Positions 23,801 to 36,200 of a DNA stretch of 64,000 nt are shown piece by piece. This DNA is from Chaenocephalus aceratus. Taxonomy: Eukaryota > Chordata > Actinopteri > Perciformes > Channichthyidae. Within the stretch, counting starts at the first letter, position 1, and each line of letters begins with the position of its first letter. Where the stretch lies: the NCBI GenBank assembly GCA_023974075.1, contig JAMFTG010000130.1, positions 103,501 through 167,500 of the forward strand. Reading direction: 5' to 3'. The position numbers and the translations under genes are program-made. The notes beneath the pieces were generated by a model. It did not search any database. It worked only from the letters and a program-made list of their open reading frames with translations, and was not told where the DNA came from.

Positions 23801-26800
23801 ACCTGTACTTTCTACTTCTGACATGTTGAACTCAAATACCTGTACTTTCTACTTCTTACATGTTGAACTCAAATACCTGTACTTTCTACTTCTCACATGT
23901 TGAACTCAAATACCTGTACTTTCTACTTCTTACATGTTGAACTCAAATACCTGTACTTTCTACTTCTTACATGTTGAACTCAAATACCTGTACTTTCTAC
24001 TTCTCACATATTGAACCCAAATACCTGTACTTTCTACATGTTGAACTCAAATACCTGTACTTTCTACTTCTTACATGTTGAACCCAAATACCTGTACTTT
24101 CTACTTCTTACATGTTGAACTCAAATACCTGTACTTCCTACTTCTTACATGTTGAACTCTAATACCTGTACTTTCTACTTCTCTCATTCTCCAAACAGCT
24201 GGTTCCTTTAGTCTGAATGTGTGTTGGTGCGTGGTCATTATTCTTTAGAGTCACTGCGTGCCTATTGGTTGGAACACGATCCGTGTATCCATCACTTCCT
24301 GGTCTTCTCTAAAGAAGAGGGACCAATGGAAACGTTGTCATGTTGCCGTTGGTCACCATGGAAACATTCATTAGCTAACAATGACATTATTGTTCTGTTG
24401 ATATAAAGGGAGGTCAGGTACTCTTTAAAGCAGCTGCTAGTTATGGGTACTTTTTACTGAAGGACACTTCAAAGCCTCTTTACTTGGACTTGAGTAAAGA
24501 AGTTTAGTCAGTACTTCTACTTTCACCAGAGTATTTTTAAACACGATTATCTGTACTTCTACTTGAGGAAAGGATGTGTACTTCTGCCATCTCTGCTGAC
24601 GATCAGTTTGAAACATAGCTCAATACGTAGACTATACCAAACGTGAGGAAGTGTTCTGACCTAGAAGCAGCGGGGTTTCGTTCTTGCTGTTGGTCGTGTG
24701 AGGAGAAGCGCCGTTCTCCAACAACAGCTTCACGTTTTCCAACAAATCATCTCCAACCGCTAAAGTCAGGAAGGTCTCGCCCTCCGAAGTCTTTTCCTCC
24801 AGAGTCAGACGGAAAGACGCTGAAGAGCACGAGAAAAGGTTGGTCATTATAACACTTGATTTAGTCATTAAAAAACCTGTTCTTCCACTCCACCATGTCA
24901 GTTCTCTAAGTTCAGCCACACTTTGAGACAAACATTGACCGTGGAGCTCAGACTTGAACCTTGTATGACCTTTCATCATTTATCCGTCCTCTTTTTCATT
25001 TCTGGAGACTTGTACTTGATGCCTTTTTCCCTGCAAAGAGGCCACGAAACTTGACCATATACGTTTTTTTAAACCGGACTCTGGTATTTTTAATATCAAA
25101 TAATTGTTTCTGTCCGAATGTGAATATCTTTCTCAGTTTCTCATCAACATGGTTAAAAGGTTTGTGAAACCTTATTTTAAAGCCTCATGTAGAAGATGAA
25201 CATTGATGCGGACAATGCAGACGCTGACAATGGAACAAAATGAATGCAAAAGTATAAATGTTAAAGTTCATTTATTAAATAGTATAAAAAGAAATAGATA
25301 TTTTACATGTATACTGATAATTTCTTGTTTGGATTTAACATTTAATGCAATAATAATTCAGATAATACATAACCATCGGTTTGGTTTTTTCTCGTCCATT
25401 CTCTAAACTGTGAAATAAATTGTAGTAAAGTTGTGGACCTCTTACCCACCGTACAGCACCGTCTCCAGGACCAGAACCAGAGGTTGCACCACCGCCCAGT
25501 GCAGAGGAAACCAGCCGCGCTCATCCGCCTGACTGAAGGATGCTGGGAAATCACAGAGCTGCCGCAGAGCCAACATGTCACCTGCAGAGACATGTCGTAC
25601 TTTTATTCAAGGAGAATTACAATGTTACTTTATTTGATCTCTATCGCACAGCAGAGGTGGGAAGTAGTGGAGTACAAATACTTCGTTACTGTACTTAAGT
25701 ACATGTTTCTGGTATCAGTACTCCACTACTTATTTTCCTTACGTCTTTTTACTTTGACTTCTTACATGTTGAACTCAAATACCTGTACTTTCTACTTCTT
25801 ACATGTTGAACACAAATACCTGTACTTTCTACTTCTTACATGTTGAACTCAAATACCTGTACTTTCTACTTCTTACATGTTGAACTCAAATACCTGTACT
25901 TTCTACTTCTTACATGTTGAACACAAATACCTGTACTTTCTACTTCTTACATGTTGAACTCAAATACCTGTACTTTCTACTTCTTACATGTTGAACCCAA
26001 ATACCTGTACTTTCTACTTCTTACATGTTGAACTCAAATACCTGTACTTTCTACTTCTTACATGTTGAACACAAATACCTGTACTTTCTACTTCTTACAT
26101 GTTGAACTCAAATACCTGTACTTTCTACTTCTTACATGTTGAACTCAAATACCTGTACTTTCTACTTCTTACATGTTGAACTCAAATACCTGTACTTTCT
26201 ACTTCTTACATGTTGAACACAAATACCTGTACTTTCTACTTCTCTCATGTTGAACTCAATACCTGTACTTTCTACTTCTTACATGTTGAACTCAAATACC
26301 TGTACTTTCTACTTCTTACATGTTGAACACAAATACCTGTACTTTCTACTTCTTACATGTTGAACACAAATACCTGTACTTTCTACTTCTTACATGTTGA
26401 ACACAAATACCTGTACTTTCTACTTCTTACATGTTGAACTCAAATACCTGTACTTTCTACTTCTTACATGTTGAACTCAAATACCTGTACTTTCTACTTC
26501 TTACATGTTGAACACAAATACCTGTACTTTCTACTTCTTACATGTTGAACTCAAATACCTGTACTTTCTACTTCTTACATGTTGAACCCAAATACCTGTA
26601 CTTTCTACTTCTTACATGTTGAACTCAAATACCTGTACTTTCTACTTCTTACATGTTGAACACAAATACCTGTACTTTCTACTTCTTACATGTTGAACTC
26701 AAATACCTGTACTTTCTACTTCTTACATGTTGAACTCAAATACCTGTACTTTCTACTTCTTACATGTTGAACTCAAATACCTGTACTTTCTACTTCTTAC

Positions 26801-28347
26801 ATGTTGAACACAAATACCTGTACTTTCTACTTCTCTCATGTTGAACTCAAATACCTGTACTTTCTACTTCTTACATGTTGAACTCAAATACCTGTACTTT
26901 CTACTTCTTACATGTTGAACACAAATACCTGTACTTTCTACTTCTTACATGTTGAACACAAATACCTGTACTTTCTACTTCTTACATGTTGAACTCAAAT
27001 ACCTGTACTTTCTACTTCTTACATGTTGAACTCAAATACCTGTACTTTCTACTTCTCTCATGTTGAACTCAAATACCTGTACTTTCTACTTCTTACATGT
27101 TGAACTCAAATACCTGTACTTTCTACTTCTCTCATGTTGAACACAAATACCTGTACTTTCTACTTCTCTCATTTCCCAAATACCTGTACTTTCTACTTCT
27201 TACATGTTGAACTCAAATACCTGTACTTTCTACTTCTCTCATTTCCCAAACAGCTGGTTCCTTTAGTCTGAATGTGTGTTGGTGCGTGGTCATTATTCTT
27301 TAGAGTCACTGCGTGCCTATTGGTTGGAACACGATCCGTGTATCCATCACTTCCTGGTCTTCTCTAAAGAAGAGGGACCAATGGAAACGTTGTCATGTTG
27401 CCGTTGGTCACCATGGAAACATTCATTAGCTAACAATGACATTATTGTTCTATTGATATAAAGGGAGGTCAGGTACTCTTTAAAGCAGCTGCCAGCTATG
27501 GGTACTTTTTACTGAAGTACACTTCAAAGCCTCTTTACTTTGACTTGAGTAAAGAAGTTTAGTCAGTACTTCTACTTTCACCAGAGTATTTTTAAACACC
27601 ACGAGTATGTGTACTTCTACTTGAGGAAAGGATGTGTGTACTTCTGCCATCTCTGTCAGTGGATATTGTTTCTGTGTTTGTCTTTATCATTACTGGAAAA
27701 CTACTCGGCCAATTGTTATGAAACGTTGTGGAGTTGTTCAGCATTGTCCAAGGAACCCGTTAAATGTTGAAATCCGCATTTTAGTTTTTTAATTGTGTTA
27801 ACTTTGTAATGCAATGACCCAAGGAAGACCCAGCTAAATTATACTAATTCCTTTCATGGAAAACAAACGTTGTAATAAACCTGTTTCTGATTCTTTGTCA
27901 AACGATGTTCCCCCCTTGGTGTTTTGGTTTTTACGCTTTACAGATTCTGAGAAAGCATCATTTGAAACTTTGTTTTTGTATTCGTATATTTTCTGGGTCA
28001 ACTAACATCCAGTCTATTTGACCAAGGACTCAAGACGTCATCATCTCTTGTACTGACAACACATGTATTGATGTTGTTTTAAAACACGTTTTGATCGCTA
28101 CCCCAGCCAGGTTTGACTCCGTACCTTGTTTGATGGCCCCCACGAGCTTCATCGCCTCACTTCTAGATGTTAAAACAGAAAGACGGCTTTAAATATTTAG
28201 AAAAATTAAAACACGTTGAATTTGATATTCCTAGTGAAGGTGTTTCACGTTGCTGCACCTCTCTGGTCTCTGAACCGACTCCTGGATGCTCATCTGAACA
28301 TCGTAGTGCATAAGATCGTCTTCATCAAGGTCCTCGGCTGCATCCAT
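17849..28347 (-). CDS. asb15: Ankyrin repeat and SOCS box protein 15, paralogue A
   Basis: Nine coding exons whose phases join without a break: 28347-28259, 28162-28125, 25581-25450, 24819-24661, 22284-22039, 21364-21193, 20279-19736, 19474-19321 and 18036-17849. They encode 573 aa, against a usual ASB15 length near 590. The N-terminus ([12 protein letters not shown] ... SIQESV) is the acidic ASB15 leader. Exons 3-7 encode the ankyrin repeats (for example [56 protein letters not shown]). Exons 8-9 give the linker and SOCS box ([12 protein letters not shown] ... [13 protein letters not shown]). ASB proteins are substrate adaptors of Elongin B/C-Cullin5 ubiquitin ligases; ASB15 is expressed in skeletal muscle and affects muscle mass in mammals. 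The exon 6 acceptor (TTGAAAAG) has a poor pyrimidine tract. Introns 2, 4 and 8 are filled by one transposon family. Paralogue B lies upstream in the same orientation. Confidence 0.92.
18082..19234 (+). mobile_element. hAT-like satellite-bearing element, copy A (asb15-A intron 8)
   Basis: Begins CAGAGGTGGGAAGTAG and ends TTTTGCCATGTCTG, with about seven copies of the 37-bp unit (18185-18455) and the shared unique block (CTGGTTCCTTTAGTCTGAAT ... TGATATAAAGGGAGGTCAGG). A SINE has inserted in its 3' part. No clean 8-bp target duplication is visible for this copy. Confidence 0.75.
18865..19158 (+). mobile_element. tRNA-derived SINE
   Basis: A 5' tRNA-like head has an A-box-like TGGCTCAGTCAGTAGG and a B box GGTTCAAGTCC (18919-18929), followed by an unrelated body. 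Comparison with copies B and C of the host transposon shows the insertion lies between CTTCTACTTT and ACCAGAGCAT. It does not fold as an intact tRNA gene because it lacks an acceptor-stem partner and CCA-proximal end. Confidence 0.75.
20443..21170. repeat. Giant palindrome in asb15-A intron 6
   Basis: Two arms of about 340 bp are almost perfect reverse complements: 20443-20787 begins AGTTGAACTTAGAGAACTAT, and 20830-21170 ends CATAGAGAACAATCAACT. A loop of about 45 bp separates them. The arms hold ATAAAAAGTCATAATGAG repeats and GCGCATGCGCTGCAG. It is either a fold-back transposon or an inverted duplication. It takes up most of intron 6 (20280-21192). Confidence 0.9.
21645..21790. mobile_element. 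Short inverted-repeat element (MITE) in asb15-A intron 5
   Basis: Ends AGAGGCTTCTCAATTC ... GAGTATTGAGAAGCCTCT are inverted, with a CCTCCTCGACTCCCCTCCTC / GGAGTCGAGGAGGGG interior that is itself palindromic. Flanks are AT-rich (TATA). Superfamily not assigned. Confidence 0.65.
22309..24595 (+). mobile_element. hAT-like satellite-bearing element, copy B (asb15-A intron 4)
   Basis: Termini CAGAGGTGGGAAGTAG ... CTTCTGCCATCTCTG are imperfect inverted repeats. They are flanked by 8-bp near-duplications CTGATGGT (22301-22308) and CTGACGAT (24596-24603), two mismatches. The element occupies all but about 90 bp of the intron between exons 5 and 4. No transposase frame is present. Confidence 0.8.
22395..24187. 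repeat. 37-bp minisatellite, about 48 copies
   Basis: Unit: TACATGTTGAACTCAAATAC then CTGTACTTTCTACTTCT. Variants at the CTC/CAC/CCC triplet and TTAC/TCAC/CTC junction recur in runs, which indicates local duplication of multi-unit blocks. Confidence 0.95.
25652..27655 (+). mobile_element. hAT-like satellite-bearing element, copy C (asb15-A intron 2)
   Basis: Starts CAGAGGTGGGAAGTAG, ends CTTCTGCCATCTCTG. Carries about 40 copies of the 37-bp unit (25757-27240) followed by the same unique block as copies A, B and D. It starts 70 bp upstream of asb15-A exon 3. Flanking 8-mers do not match well, so the target duplication has decayed. Confidence 0.78.
25757..27240. repeat. 37-bp minisatellite, about 40 copies
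   Basis: Same unit and orientation as the 22.4-kb array, including the CTC/CAC alternation. Confidence 0.95.
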
Positions 28348-28354
28348 CCTACTG

Positions 28355-28355
28355 A

Positions 28356-28393
<38 letters not shown>
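28355..28393. repeat. (CA)n next to asb15-A exon 1
   Basis: On the minus strand this is (TG)n followed by GTCAGTAG and the ATG-containing exon. It stands as the 3' splice-site tract of the first coding exon. Confidence 0.85.
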
Positions 28394-28394
<1 letters not shown>

Positions 28395-28439
28395 ATGTAT
28401 ACATCACTTCAGGGGACATTACATTGATTTACATGCATT

Positions 28440-28650
28440 TCCTGGAGACTTATCCTAACCTTAACCATAACCAACACATGCCTAACCCTAACCCTAACCA
28501 AGTCTTCATCCTAAAATTAATGATTCCCCTTATGAGGACCTCCATTTTGTCCCCATAAGGGAGGCGAGTCCCCACATGTGACAATGTAAACAGATTTAGG
28601 TCCCCACAAGTATAGTAATGCTAGACCACACACACACACACACACACTTC
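28440..28650. repeat. Teleost-type GTCCCCA-rich repeat with (CA)n tail
   Basis: CCTAACCCTAACCCTAACC, then TCCCCATAAGG and GGTCCCCACAAGTATAGTAA, then (CA)n at 28626-28648. The CCCTAA run is too short and too interrupted to be a telomere. The arrangement resembles a common dispersed fish repeat, but I cannot name it. Confidence 0.5.
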
Positions 28651-29309
28651 ACATGATTTTGAACAGTCCAAGCAGATACACTGATTCATGCCAATGGATA
28701 CACTACACATGTTGTGGGTAGTGTACGGAAGACTATTTGGACCACATGTGGACATCTGATCATCTCCAGTGGGTATAAAGTCATGAAATACTTTGTTTGC
28801 CAAACTAACCATCACATGGATTGCCTTGTGTTGAAATGTGCTTTTATAAATACTTGCTTTGCCTACATCTAAATATAAGACCCGATATCGTCTTGTGTTT
28901 GGGATTCATAATAGTGTAATATGGCATAAGTGTTGTATTTCCCTCGTCTTAAAAGCTTCATTAAAGTCATGTCATGTTCACGTTTGTATTCGTCGTCTTC
29001 TCCAACTGTCCGATAATATTTCCATTCCTGATTATTTATCAAAGATGCCATTGTGTAAGTATTTTATGAAGCGCCAAAAGTCGAGTCTACAACATCGATA
29101 TCGAGGCATTTGATTGAAAATATTGTTGCTGTCTTGAATGCTGATCTGACGGCACTAGCTTTTAGTTTGGATCCAGGCCGCAGCTCTCACGTCTCAGTGA
29201 GGTGTGTTCAACCTAATCAGATATAATAAGTGTTGCTCAACAAACCACAGCACGTACACAATGTTTTTAATTTAACATCATTCTGTAGAAGAAAGCTTGC
29301 AAAACACAC

Positions 29310-29388
29310 CTGTAACGTCAGTGTTCGAGTCAAAGGACGAAGCAGCAGCAGCAGCAGTGTTTCTGTCATGGCCGAAGTCCACACACAC
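29310..29388 (-). other. asb15: Candidate 5'-UTR exon of asb15-A
   Basis: The minus strand reads from about 30 bp downstream of a TATA box through a (CTG)n tract to CGTTACAG|GTGTGT, a good donor, at 29310/29309. The first coding exon acceptor (TCAGTAG before 28347) would be its partner. The CTG run here would only be translated if ATG at 29371 were used, which has no support. Confidence 0.5.
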
Positions 29389-29408
29389 ACACACACACAC
29401 TCCACAAC

Positions 29409-29428
29409 ACTATTTATAGGTGTCACCT
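29409..29428 (-). promoter_or_regulatory. asb15: TATA/MEF2-like core promoter of asb15-A
   Basis: The minus strand reads CAGGTGACACCTATAAATAG. CTATAAATAG fits the MEF2 consensus YTAWWWWTAR exactly and also serves as a TATA box. CAGGTG is an E-box of the kind bound by myogenic bHLH factors. The paralogue B promoter shares CAGGT-ACAC-TATAAA spacing. Confidence 0.6.
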
Positions 29429-29884
29429 GTTCCAGGGTATTTAACATGCAGGCCGTTCAGCAGCACCTAATGGAGTGTAATGGCGCTCTGCACATTTCCC
29501 ACAGCTAATGATAAACAACAATGAAGTGGTCTGCTGTATGAATATTTATTGTGTCGTTATGATCCGCCGTGTGCTCAAAACACCGTTAAAAAACAAGTCG
29601 ATGACAACCTGCTGAAGTATTGAAGAGGCTTCAAGAGGGAAATTACTTTTAACCTGATCTCCAGCTGCGGCTGACATTCGACCTCTTTGATTAGCATTTT
29701 AAAGTACTTTTTTTGCACTTTTTTTCATGTCTATTTACTACCAATTATTTAAGCTCCAAAACATACTGCCAAAAGAGGGGGAAATAAAGGTTTTCCTGGC
29801 CTCAACACATAAGATCTTGCATATTTTATCATTTTAATCACAATGTAGCAGCAAAAGAGCAGTTTTCTGAAACACCAATATTAA

Positions 29885-32800
29885 TATGTTGACATGAAGT
29901 CATGTGACCGTGCTGTAGTTCCTATATAGCCCAACATTAGCCGCCTTTAGCTTAGCGGTGTGGACGTGAAGTCATGTGACCGTGCTGTAGTTCCTTTATA
30001 GCCCAACATTAGCCGCCTTTAGCTTAGCGGTGGTGACGTGAAGTCATGTGACCGTGCTGTAGTTTCTATATAGCCCAACATTAGCCGCCTTTAGCTTAGC
30101 GGTGGTGACGTGAAGTCATGTGACCGTGCTGTAGTTCCTATATAGCCCAACATTAGCAACCTTTAGCTTAGCGGTGGTGAAGTGAAGTCATGTGACCGTG
30201 CTGTAGTTCCTATATAGCCCAACATTAGCCACCTTTAGCTTAGCGGTGGTGACGTGAAGTCATGTGACCGTGCTGTAGTTCCTTTATAGCCCAACATTAG
30301 CCACCTTTAGCTTAGCGGTGGTGACGTGAAGTCATGTGACCGTGCTGTAGTTCCTTTATAGCCCAACATTAGCCACCTTTAGCTTAGCGGTGGTGACGTG
30401 AAGTCATGTGACCGTGCTGTAGTTACTATATAGCCCAACATTAGCTGCCTTTAGCTTAGCGGTGGTGACGTGAAGTCATGTGACCGTGCTGTTGTTCCTA
30501 TATAGCCCAACATTAGCCACCTTTAGCTTAGCGGTGGTGACGTGAAGTCATGACCGTGCTGTAGTTACTATATAGCCCAACATTAGCTGCCTTTAGCTTA
30601 GCGGTGATGACGTGAAGTCATGACCGTGCTGTAGTTCCTATATAGCCCAACATTAGCCGCCTTTAGCTTAGCGGTGTGGACGTGAAGTCATGTGACCGTG
30701 CTGTAGTTCCTTTATAGCCCAACATTAGCCGCCTTTAGCTTAGCGGTGGTGACGTGAAGTCATGTGACCGTGCTGTAGTTTCTATATAGCCCAACATTAG
30801 CCGCCTTTAGCTTAGCGGTGGTGACGTGAAGTCATGTGACCGTGCTGTAGTTCCTATATAGCCCAACATTAGCAACCTTTAGCTTAGCGGTGGTGAAGTG
30901 AAGTCATGTGACCGTGCTGTAGTTCCTATATAGCCCAACATTAGCCACCTTTAGCTTAGCGGTGGTGACGTGAAGTCATGTGACCGTGCTGTAGTTCCTT
31001 TATAGCCCAACATTAGCCACCTTTAGCTTAGCGGTGGTGACGTGAAGTCATGTGACCGTGCTGTAGTTCCTTTATAGCCCAACATTAGCCACCTTTAGCT
31101 TAGCGGTGGTGACGTGAAGTCATGTGACCGTGCTGTAGTTACTATATAGCCCAACATTAGCTGCCTTTAGCTTAGCGGTGGTGACGTGAAGTCATGTGAC
31201 CGTGCTGTTGTTCCTATATAGCCCAACATTAGCCACCTTTAGCTTAGCGGTGGTGACGTGAAGTCATGACCGTGCTGTAGTTACTATATAGCCCAACATT
31301 AGCTGCCTTTAGCTTAGCGGTGATGACGTGAAGTCATGACCGTGCTGTAGTTACTATATAGCCCAACATTAGCTGCCTTTAGCTTAGCGGTGGTGACGTG
31401 AAGTCATGTGACCGTGCTGTTGTTCCTATATAGCCCAACATTAGCCTCCTTTAGCTTAGCGGTGGTGATGTGATGAAGTCATGTGACCGTGCTGTAGTTC
31501 CTATATAGCCCAACATTAGCCGCCTTTAGCTTAGCGGTGGTGACGTGAAGTCATGTGACCGTGCTGTAGTTACTATATAGCCCAACATTAGCTGCCTTTA
31601 GCTTAGCGGTGGTGACGTGAAGTCATGACCGTGCTGTAGTTACTATATAGCCCAACATTAGCTGCCTTTAGCTTAGCGGTGGTGACGTGAAGTCATGTGA
31701 CCGTGCTGTTGTTCCTATATAGCCCAACATTAGCCACCTTTAGCTTAGCGGTGGTGACGTGAAGTCATGACCGTGCTGTAGTTACTATATAGCCCAACAT
31801 TAGCTGCCTTTAGCTTAGCGGTGGTGACGTGAAGTCATGTGACCGTGCTGTTGTTCCTATATAGCCCAACATTAGCCTCCTTTAGCTTAGCGGTGGTGAC
31901 GTGAAGTCATGTGACCGTGCTGTAGTTCCTATATAGCCCAACATTAGCCGCCTTTAGCTTAGCGGTGGTGACGTGAAGTCATGTGACCGTGCTGTAGTTC
32001 CTATATAGCCCAACATTAGCTGCCTTTAGCTTAGCGGTGGTGACGTGAAGTCATGTGACCGTCCTGTAGTTCCTATATAGCCCAACATTAGCCGCCTTTA
32101 GCTTAGCGGTGGTGACGTGAAGTCATGTGACCGTGCTGTAGTTCCTTTATAGCCCAACATTAGCAACCTTTAGCTTAGCGGTGGTGACGTGAAGTCATGT
32201 GACCGTGCTGTAGTTCCTATATAGCCCAACATTAGCCTCCTTTAGCTTAGCGGTGGTGACGTGAAGTCATGTGACCGTGCTGTAGTTCCTATATAGCCCA
32301 ACATTAGCCACCTTTAGCATAGCGGTGGTGACGTGAAGTCATGTGACCGTGCTGTAGTTCCTATATAGCCCAACATTAGCCACCTTTAGCTTAGCGGTGG
32401 TGACGTGAAGTCATGTGACCGTGCTGTAGTTACTATATAGCCCAACATTAGCTGCCCTTAGCTTAGCGGTGGTGACGTGAAGTCATGTGACCGTGCTGTA
32501 GTTCCTCTATAGCCCAACATTAGCCGTCTTTAGCTTAGCGGTGGTGACGTGAAGTCATGTGACCGTGCTGTAGTTCCTCTATAGCCCAACATTAGCCGTC
32601 TTTAGCTTAGCGGTGGTGACGTGAAGTCATGTGACCGTGCTGTTGTTCCTTTATAGCCCTACATTAGCCACCTTTAGCTTAGCGGTGGTGACGTGAAGTC
32701 ATGTGACCGTGCTGTAGTTCCTATATAGCCCAACATTAGCCGCCTTTAGCTTAGCGGTGGTGACGTGAAGTCATGTGACCGTGCTGTAGTTCCTTTATAG

Positions 32801-32945
32801 CCCAACATTAGCCCCCTTTAGCTTAGCGGTGGTGACGTGAAGTCATGTGACCGTGCTGTAGTTCCTTTATAGCCCAGCATTAGCCCCCTTTAGCTTAGCG
32901 GTGGTGACGTGAAGTCATGTGACCGTGCTGTAGTTCCTTTTTACT
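29885..32945. repeat. 72-bp minisatellite, array 2 (about 42 copies) between the asb15 paralogues
   Basis: Same unit as array 1. Some copies are shortened by 2-bp loss in GTCATGTGACC (GTCATGACC) and others carry CTATATAG for CTTTATAG. A block of about ten units starting at 29895 is repeated from about 30613 (the rare GGTGTGGACGTG variant at 29958 recurs at 30676), showing higher-order duplication of about 718 bp. Confidence 0.95.
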
Positions 32946-33211
32946 AGCCTTACTACAGCTTTTCACCTCAAAAATCATGTGATTTGAATCCACTCCAAAA
33001 TGTTATGGGTTCTTCTTTGTCCCATGCTACACCCTTCTATAAATGTACATGAAAATCAAACCAGTATTTTTTAACTCACTTCCTTGATGGAGCAAATAAT
33101 GAAAGTTGTTTACAAAATTGTGCTTATAAAAACCAGAAATAACAAAGCTTAAAAAACAGAAACGTCCTTTTAAAATATGCAGGAATCTAGCAGAGGAAAT
33201 CCATATTGTGT

Positions 33212-36200
33212 TCATATGATGCGTTCGAGGTCCTGGCTGTAGAGGTCGAGCTCCTGGTACAGTATGAAGTGTTTCAGTCTGGGGGGGAACATGTGCGAGT
33301 CCATGACTTCAGGTTTGTTGAGTCTCTTCAGGGTCAGACGCCTCCGGATCTCCAGTCTGCAGAGGTGCCGCAGGGAGCGAGGGCTGTCTGGAGGGCAAGG
33401 TAAAACAATAATGGGTTTTACTTTATTAGTTCATTCTTCCATAAAACACAGTGCAGGAAAGATACCACACATAACGGGGCCATATTCAGGTTCACATTAG
33501 TATTCAATGTCTCTTCTGGGTCTGTCTGTCTCCATGCTTTAATGTTCAGAAAGCTCTTTATTTTTCTCTTTTCACCCTCTGTCTGAAACCAGAGCCCCGT
33601 CTTCTCTGATTGGTTAGCTGGCTGGCTCTGTTGTGATTGGTCAACCACTTAGAGATGTCCCGCCCCTTGCCTGTCGCGTACGATGAGTTGGAGTGATAGA
33701 AGCGAAAGAGTTACATGATGATGTTACTATAAGTAAACAAAGGAGTCCAATGGAGGCGTTTCAGGCAGGGGGGGGGGGGGGGGATATGTGGGAGAGAAAA
33801 TCCCGGGAAACACGGGGATTTTAGCCTTTGCAGACCATTTACATGCACTAAAACCTATAGAACACATCAGAGGAGAGGAAAACCCCCAAAACAATTAAAG
33901 GGCCTTGTTTTAAAGTGATATTTCTGGTTATTGATGACAGTCTTTATCTCAGGTAAGGTTTTGCACCTTGCCTCCAGCCTAGGGGTGGGCGATATGACGA
34001 TATATATCGTCGTGACGATATTAGGTCTCCACGATATGCTTTTTCAGAGATATCGTAGGCTATCTATCGTGATAAAAAAAAAAAATGGAAAAAAAAAACT
34101 ATAAAAAAACTAAACTTTTCCCGTCAGTTATGCTAAAGTCTTTTATTGCAGTCTAAAGTTTACATATGAATTGTTTGGCACTGACTTTTCCTCATTGATG
34201 TTTTATGTTTTACTTAGTTATGTTTTACCCTCCTTTTCATGTTTATTGATGTTCACTGCTAGTGCTCCCTCAGAAAGTTCATTTTTATACTGAGAAACTG
34301 TGCCTTGAAGCCATATCAAAATGTTGAATTGTTCATTCAGGGATTAATTTCAGAAATAAAACCAGCTTGAAATGCTATGTTGGTCTGTTACTCCTTTTTG
34401 TTTTAGTTTCCGTTACCTTGTAGGTGCTTGTACTGTTAAGTAACTTGAAAAATGACCATAATAACCGACATGAAAACATATTGTGATATATATCGTCTAT
34501 CGTGATACTGCCTGAAAATATCGTGATAATATATTTTTCAATATCGCCCACCCCTACTCCAGCCTGATAATAATCTTGAATGAACTCACTGAGGATGTCG
34601 CAGATGTCGGGCCACTCTCTCTGTTTCTTCAGGAGCAGCCTGAGTTTGGAGCAGATCTGGACGTGGTCGGCGTAGTCGAGCAGAGTCCGGACCACCGTGC
34701 CGGACAGATGCATGACGCAGCAGAGGCTCATGAACTCACAGAACTGCAGAGAGGACGGACAATCACAAAGTCAACAATGTCTTCTATAGAAGTAAACACT
34801 TTCCAGTTTCCCCACTTTCTCTTGGATTATTGGCAACGTTTTCAATATTCATTAAATATTGTCATTTGGGTTAAAACAGTTCCCTTGTTGCGTACTTTAA
34901 GTTACGTATCTGAAAAGAAGGCTAACCAAATGACGTAAGTAAAATAAGCTACGTAGGTTAATTTTCGAACCTAGCTGATGTCACTTACCGGAATCTTCCC
35001 CTGCCCTTCATTGGCTTCACGGACATCGTCATCATGGTGGCAGTGAAAGCAGCGCTCCACCTTGTACCCGTTGTTGAGCAGCAGCCTCATCATCACCTCG
35101 TCCTTCAGGCAGTACTGCAGCGCCGTGGGAAACACCGTGTCGTTCAGCACCGTGAAGTAACAGTTCACGTCCGCTTTAGCCGCCAGCAGCAGCTTCACGA
35201 TGTCGTAGCGCCCCGACCTGACCGCCACCAGGAGGCAGCACAGAGGGTCCAGGTCCGTCTTCGCTCCGGCCGCCAGCAGGATTTGAGAGCACTCCGCGTC
35301 CCCGTTGGAGACGGCGAAGTACAAGGCGCTCCTCCTCATGTCGCTGTAGTTCTCGGAGTTTCTGGCGTTCATGCGGTAGTTCACGTCGAAGCCGCAGGCC
35401 AGCAGGTGCTTCAGGCAGCGGCTCTGACCTCCCTCTGACGCCGAGTGGACCGGACTCTGACCCGCCGCTTTGATCGCCTTCTTGGCGGTCAGAGGAATCA
35501 GCATCTTCAGAGCACTGTGGGGAAAACACAAGCAGTTAAATGTTCTGCTGTGATCAACTCTCACTGGCGTCCACTGAAAGCTGCTTCAGAAGAATGTGAT
35601 GGAAACTTCTGAAGCAATGGAGACTCTGAGAGACTCGGAGAGAGCAGGAACTTTGATGGCAAACACTGACGGTTTATTTGGAGCTTCGGCCGGAGAATTC
35701 ACAAGACATGTGCTGCAGCCACGAGGTGACTCAGCGGCTGCCAAACCACTTCTGAAGATCTCTACCCCAGACCCATGTGTTTAGCTAGTTCTGAGAGAAG
35801 AATCAGGGCATTGCGTTCCAAGAATGCAGGGTTGTTGGTTGTTCCTAGAGTCTCTAAAAGTACAATGGGAGCCAGAGCCTTTTCTTATCAAGCTCCACAT
35901 TTGTGGAATCAGCTTCCAGTTTGTGTTCGGGGCGGCAGACACCCTATCCGTTTCTAAGAGTGCGCTTAAGACCTTCCTTTTTGATAAAGCTTATAGTTAG
36001 GGCTGATTAGATTCAGCCCCTAGTTTTGCTGATATAGGCTTAGTGTGTCGGGGGACATCTTACTTCTTCCTTCTCTCTGTCTGTACCTGTGTACCCTCAT
36101 GTTCCCATTAACCCAGCTTCCCCAAATGTCTTTCTTTTGGTGTCTATATACGCCGGGATCCGGAGTCATGGATGATCCTGCGGTCCTGTGTCCTGGATCG

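Noticed and set aside
22395..24187. CRISPR-like array
   Set aside because: Head-to-tail 37-bp units without spacers in a vertebrate intron; an ordinary minisatellite.
28468..28500. Interstitial telomere (CCCTAA)n
   Set aside because: Only about three clean units among degenerate CCTAACC; part of a dispersed repeat.
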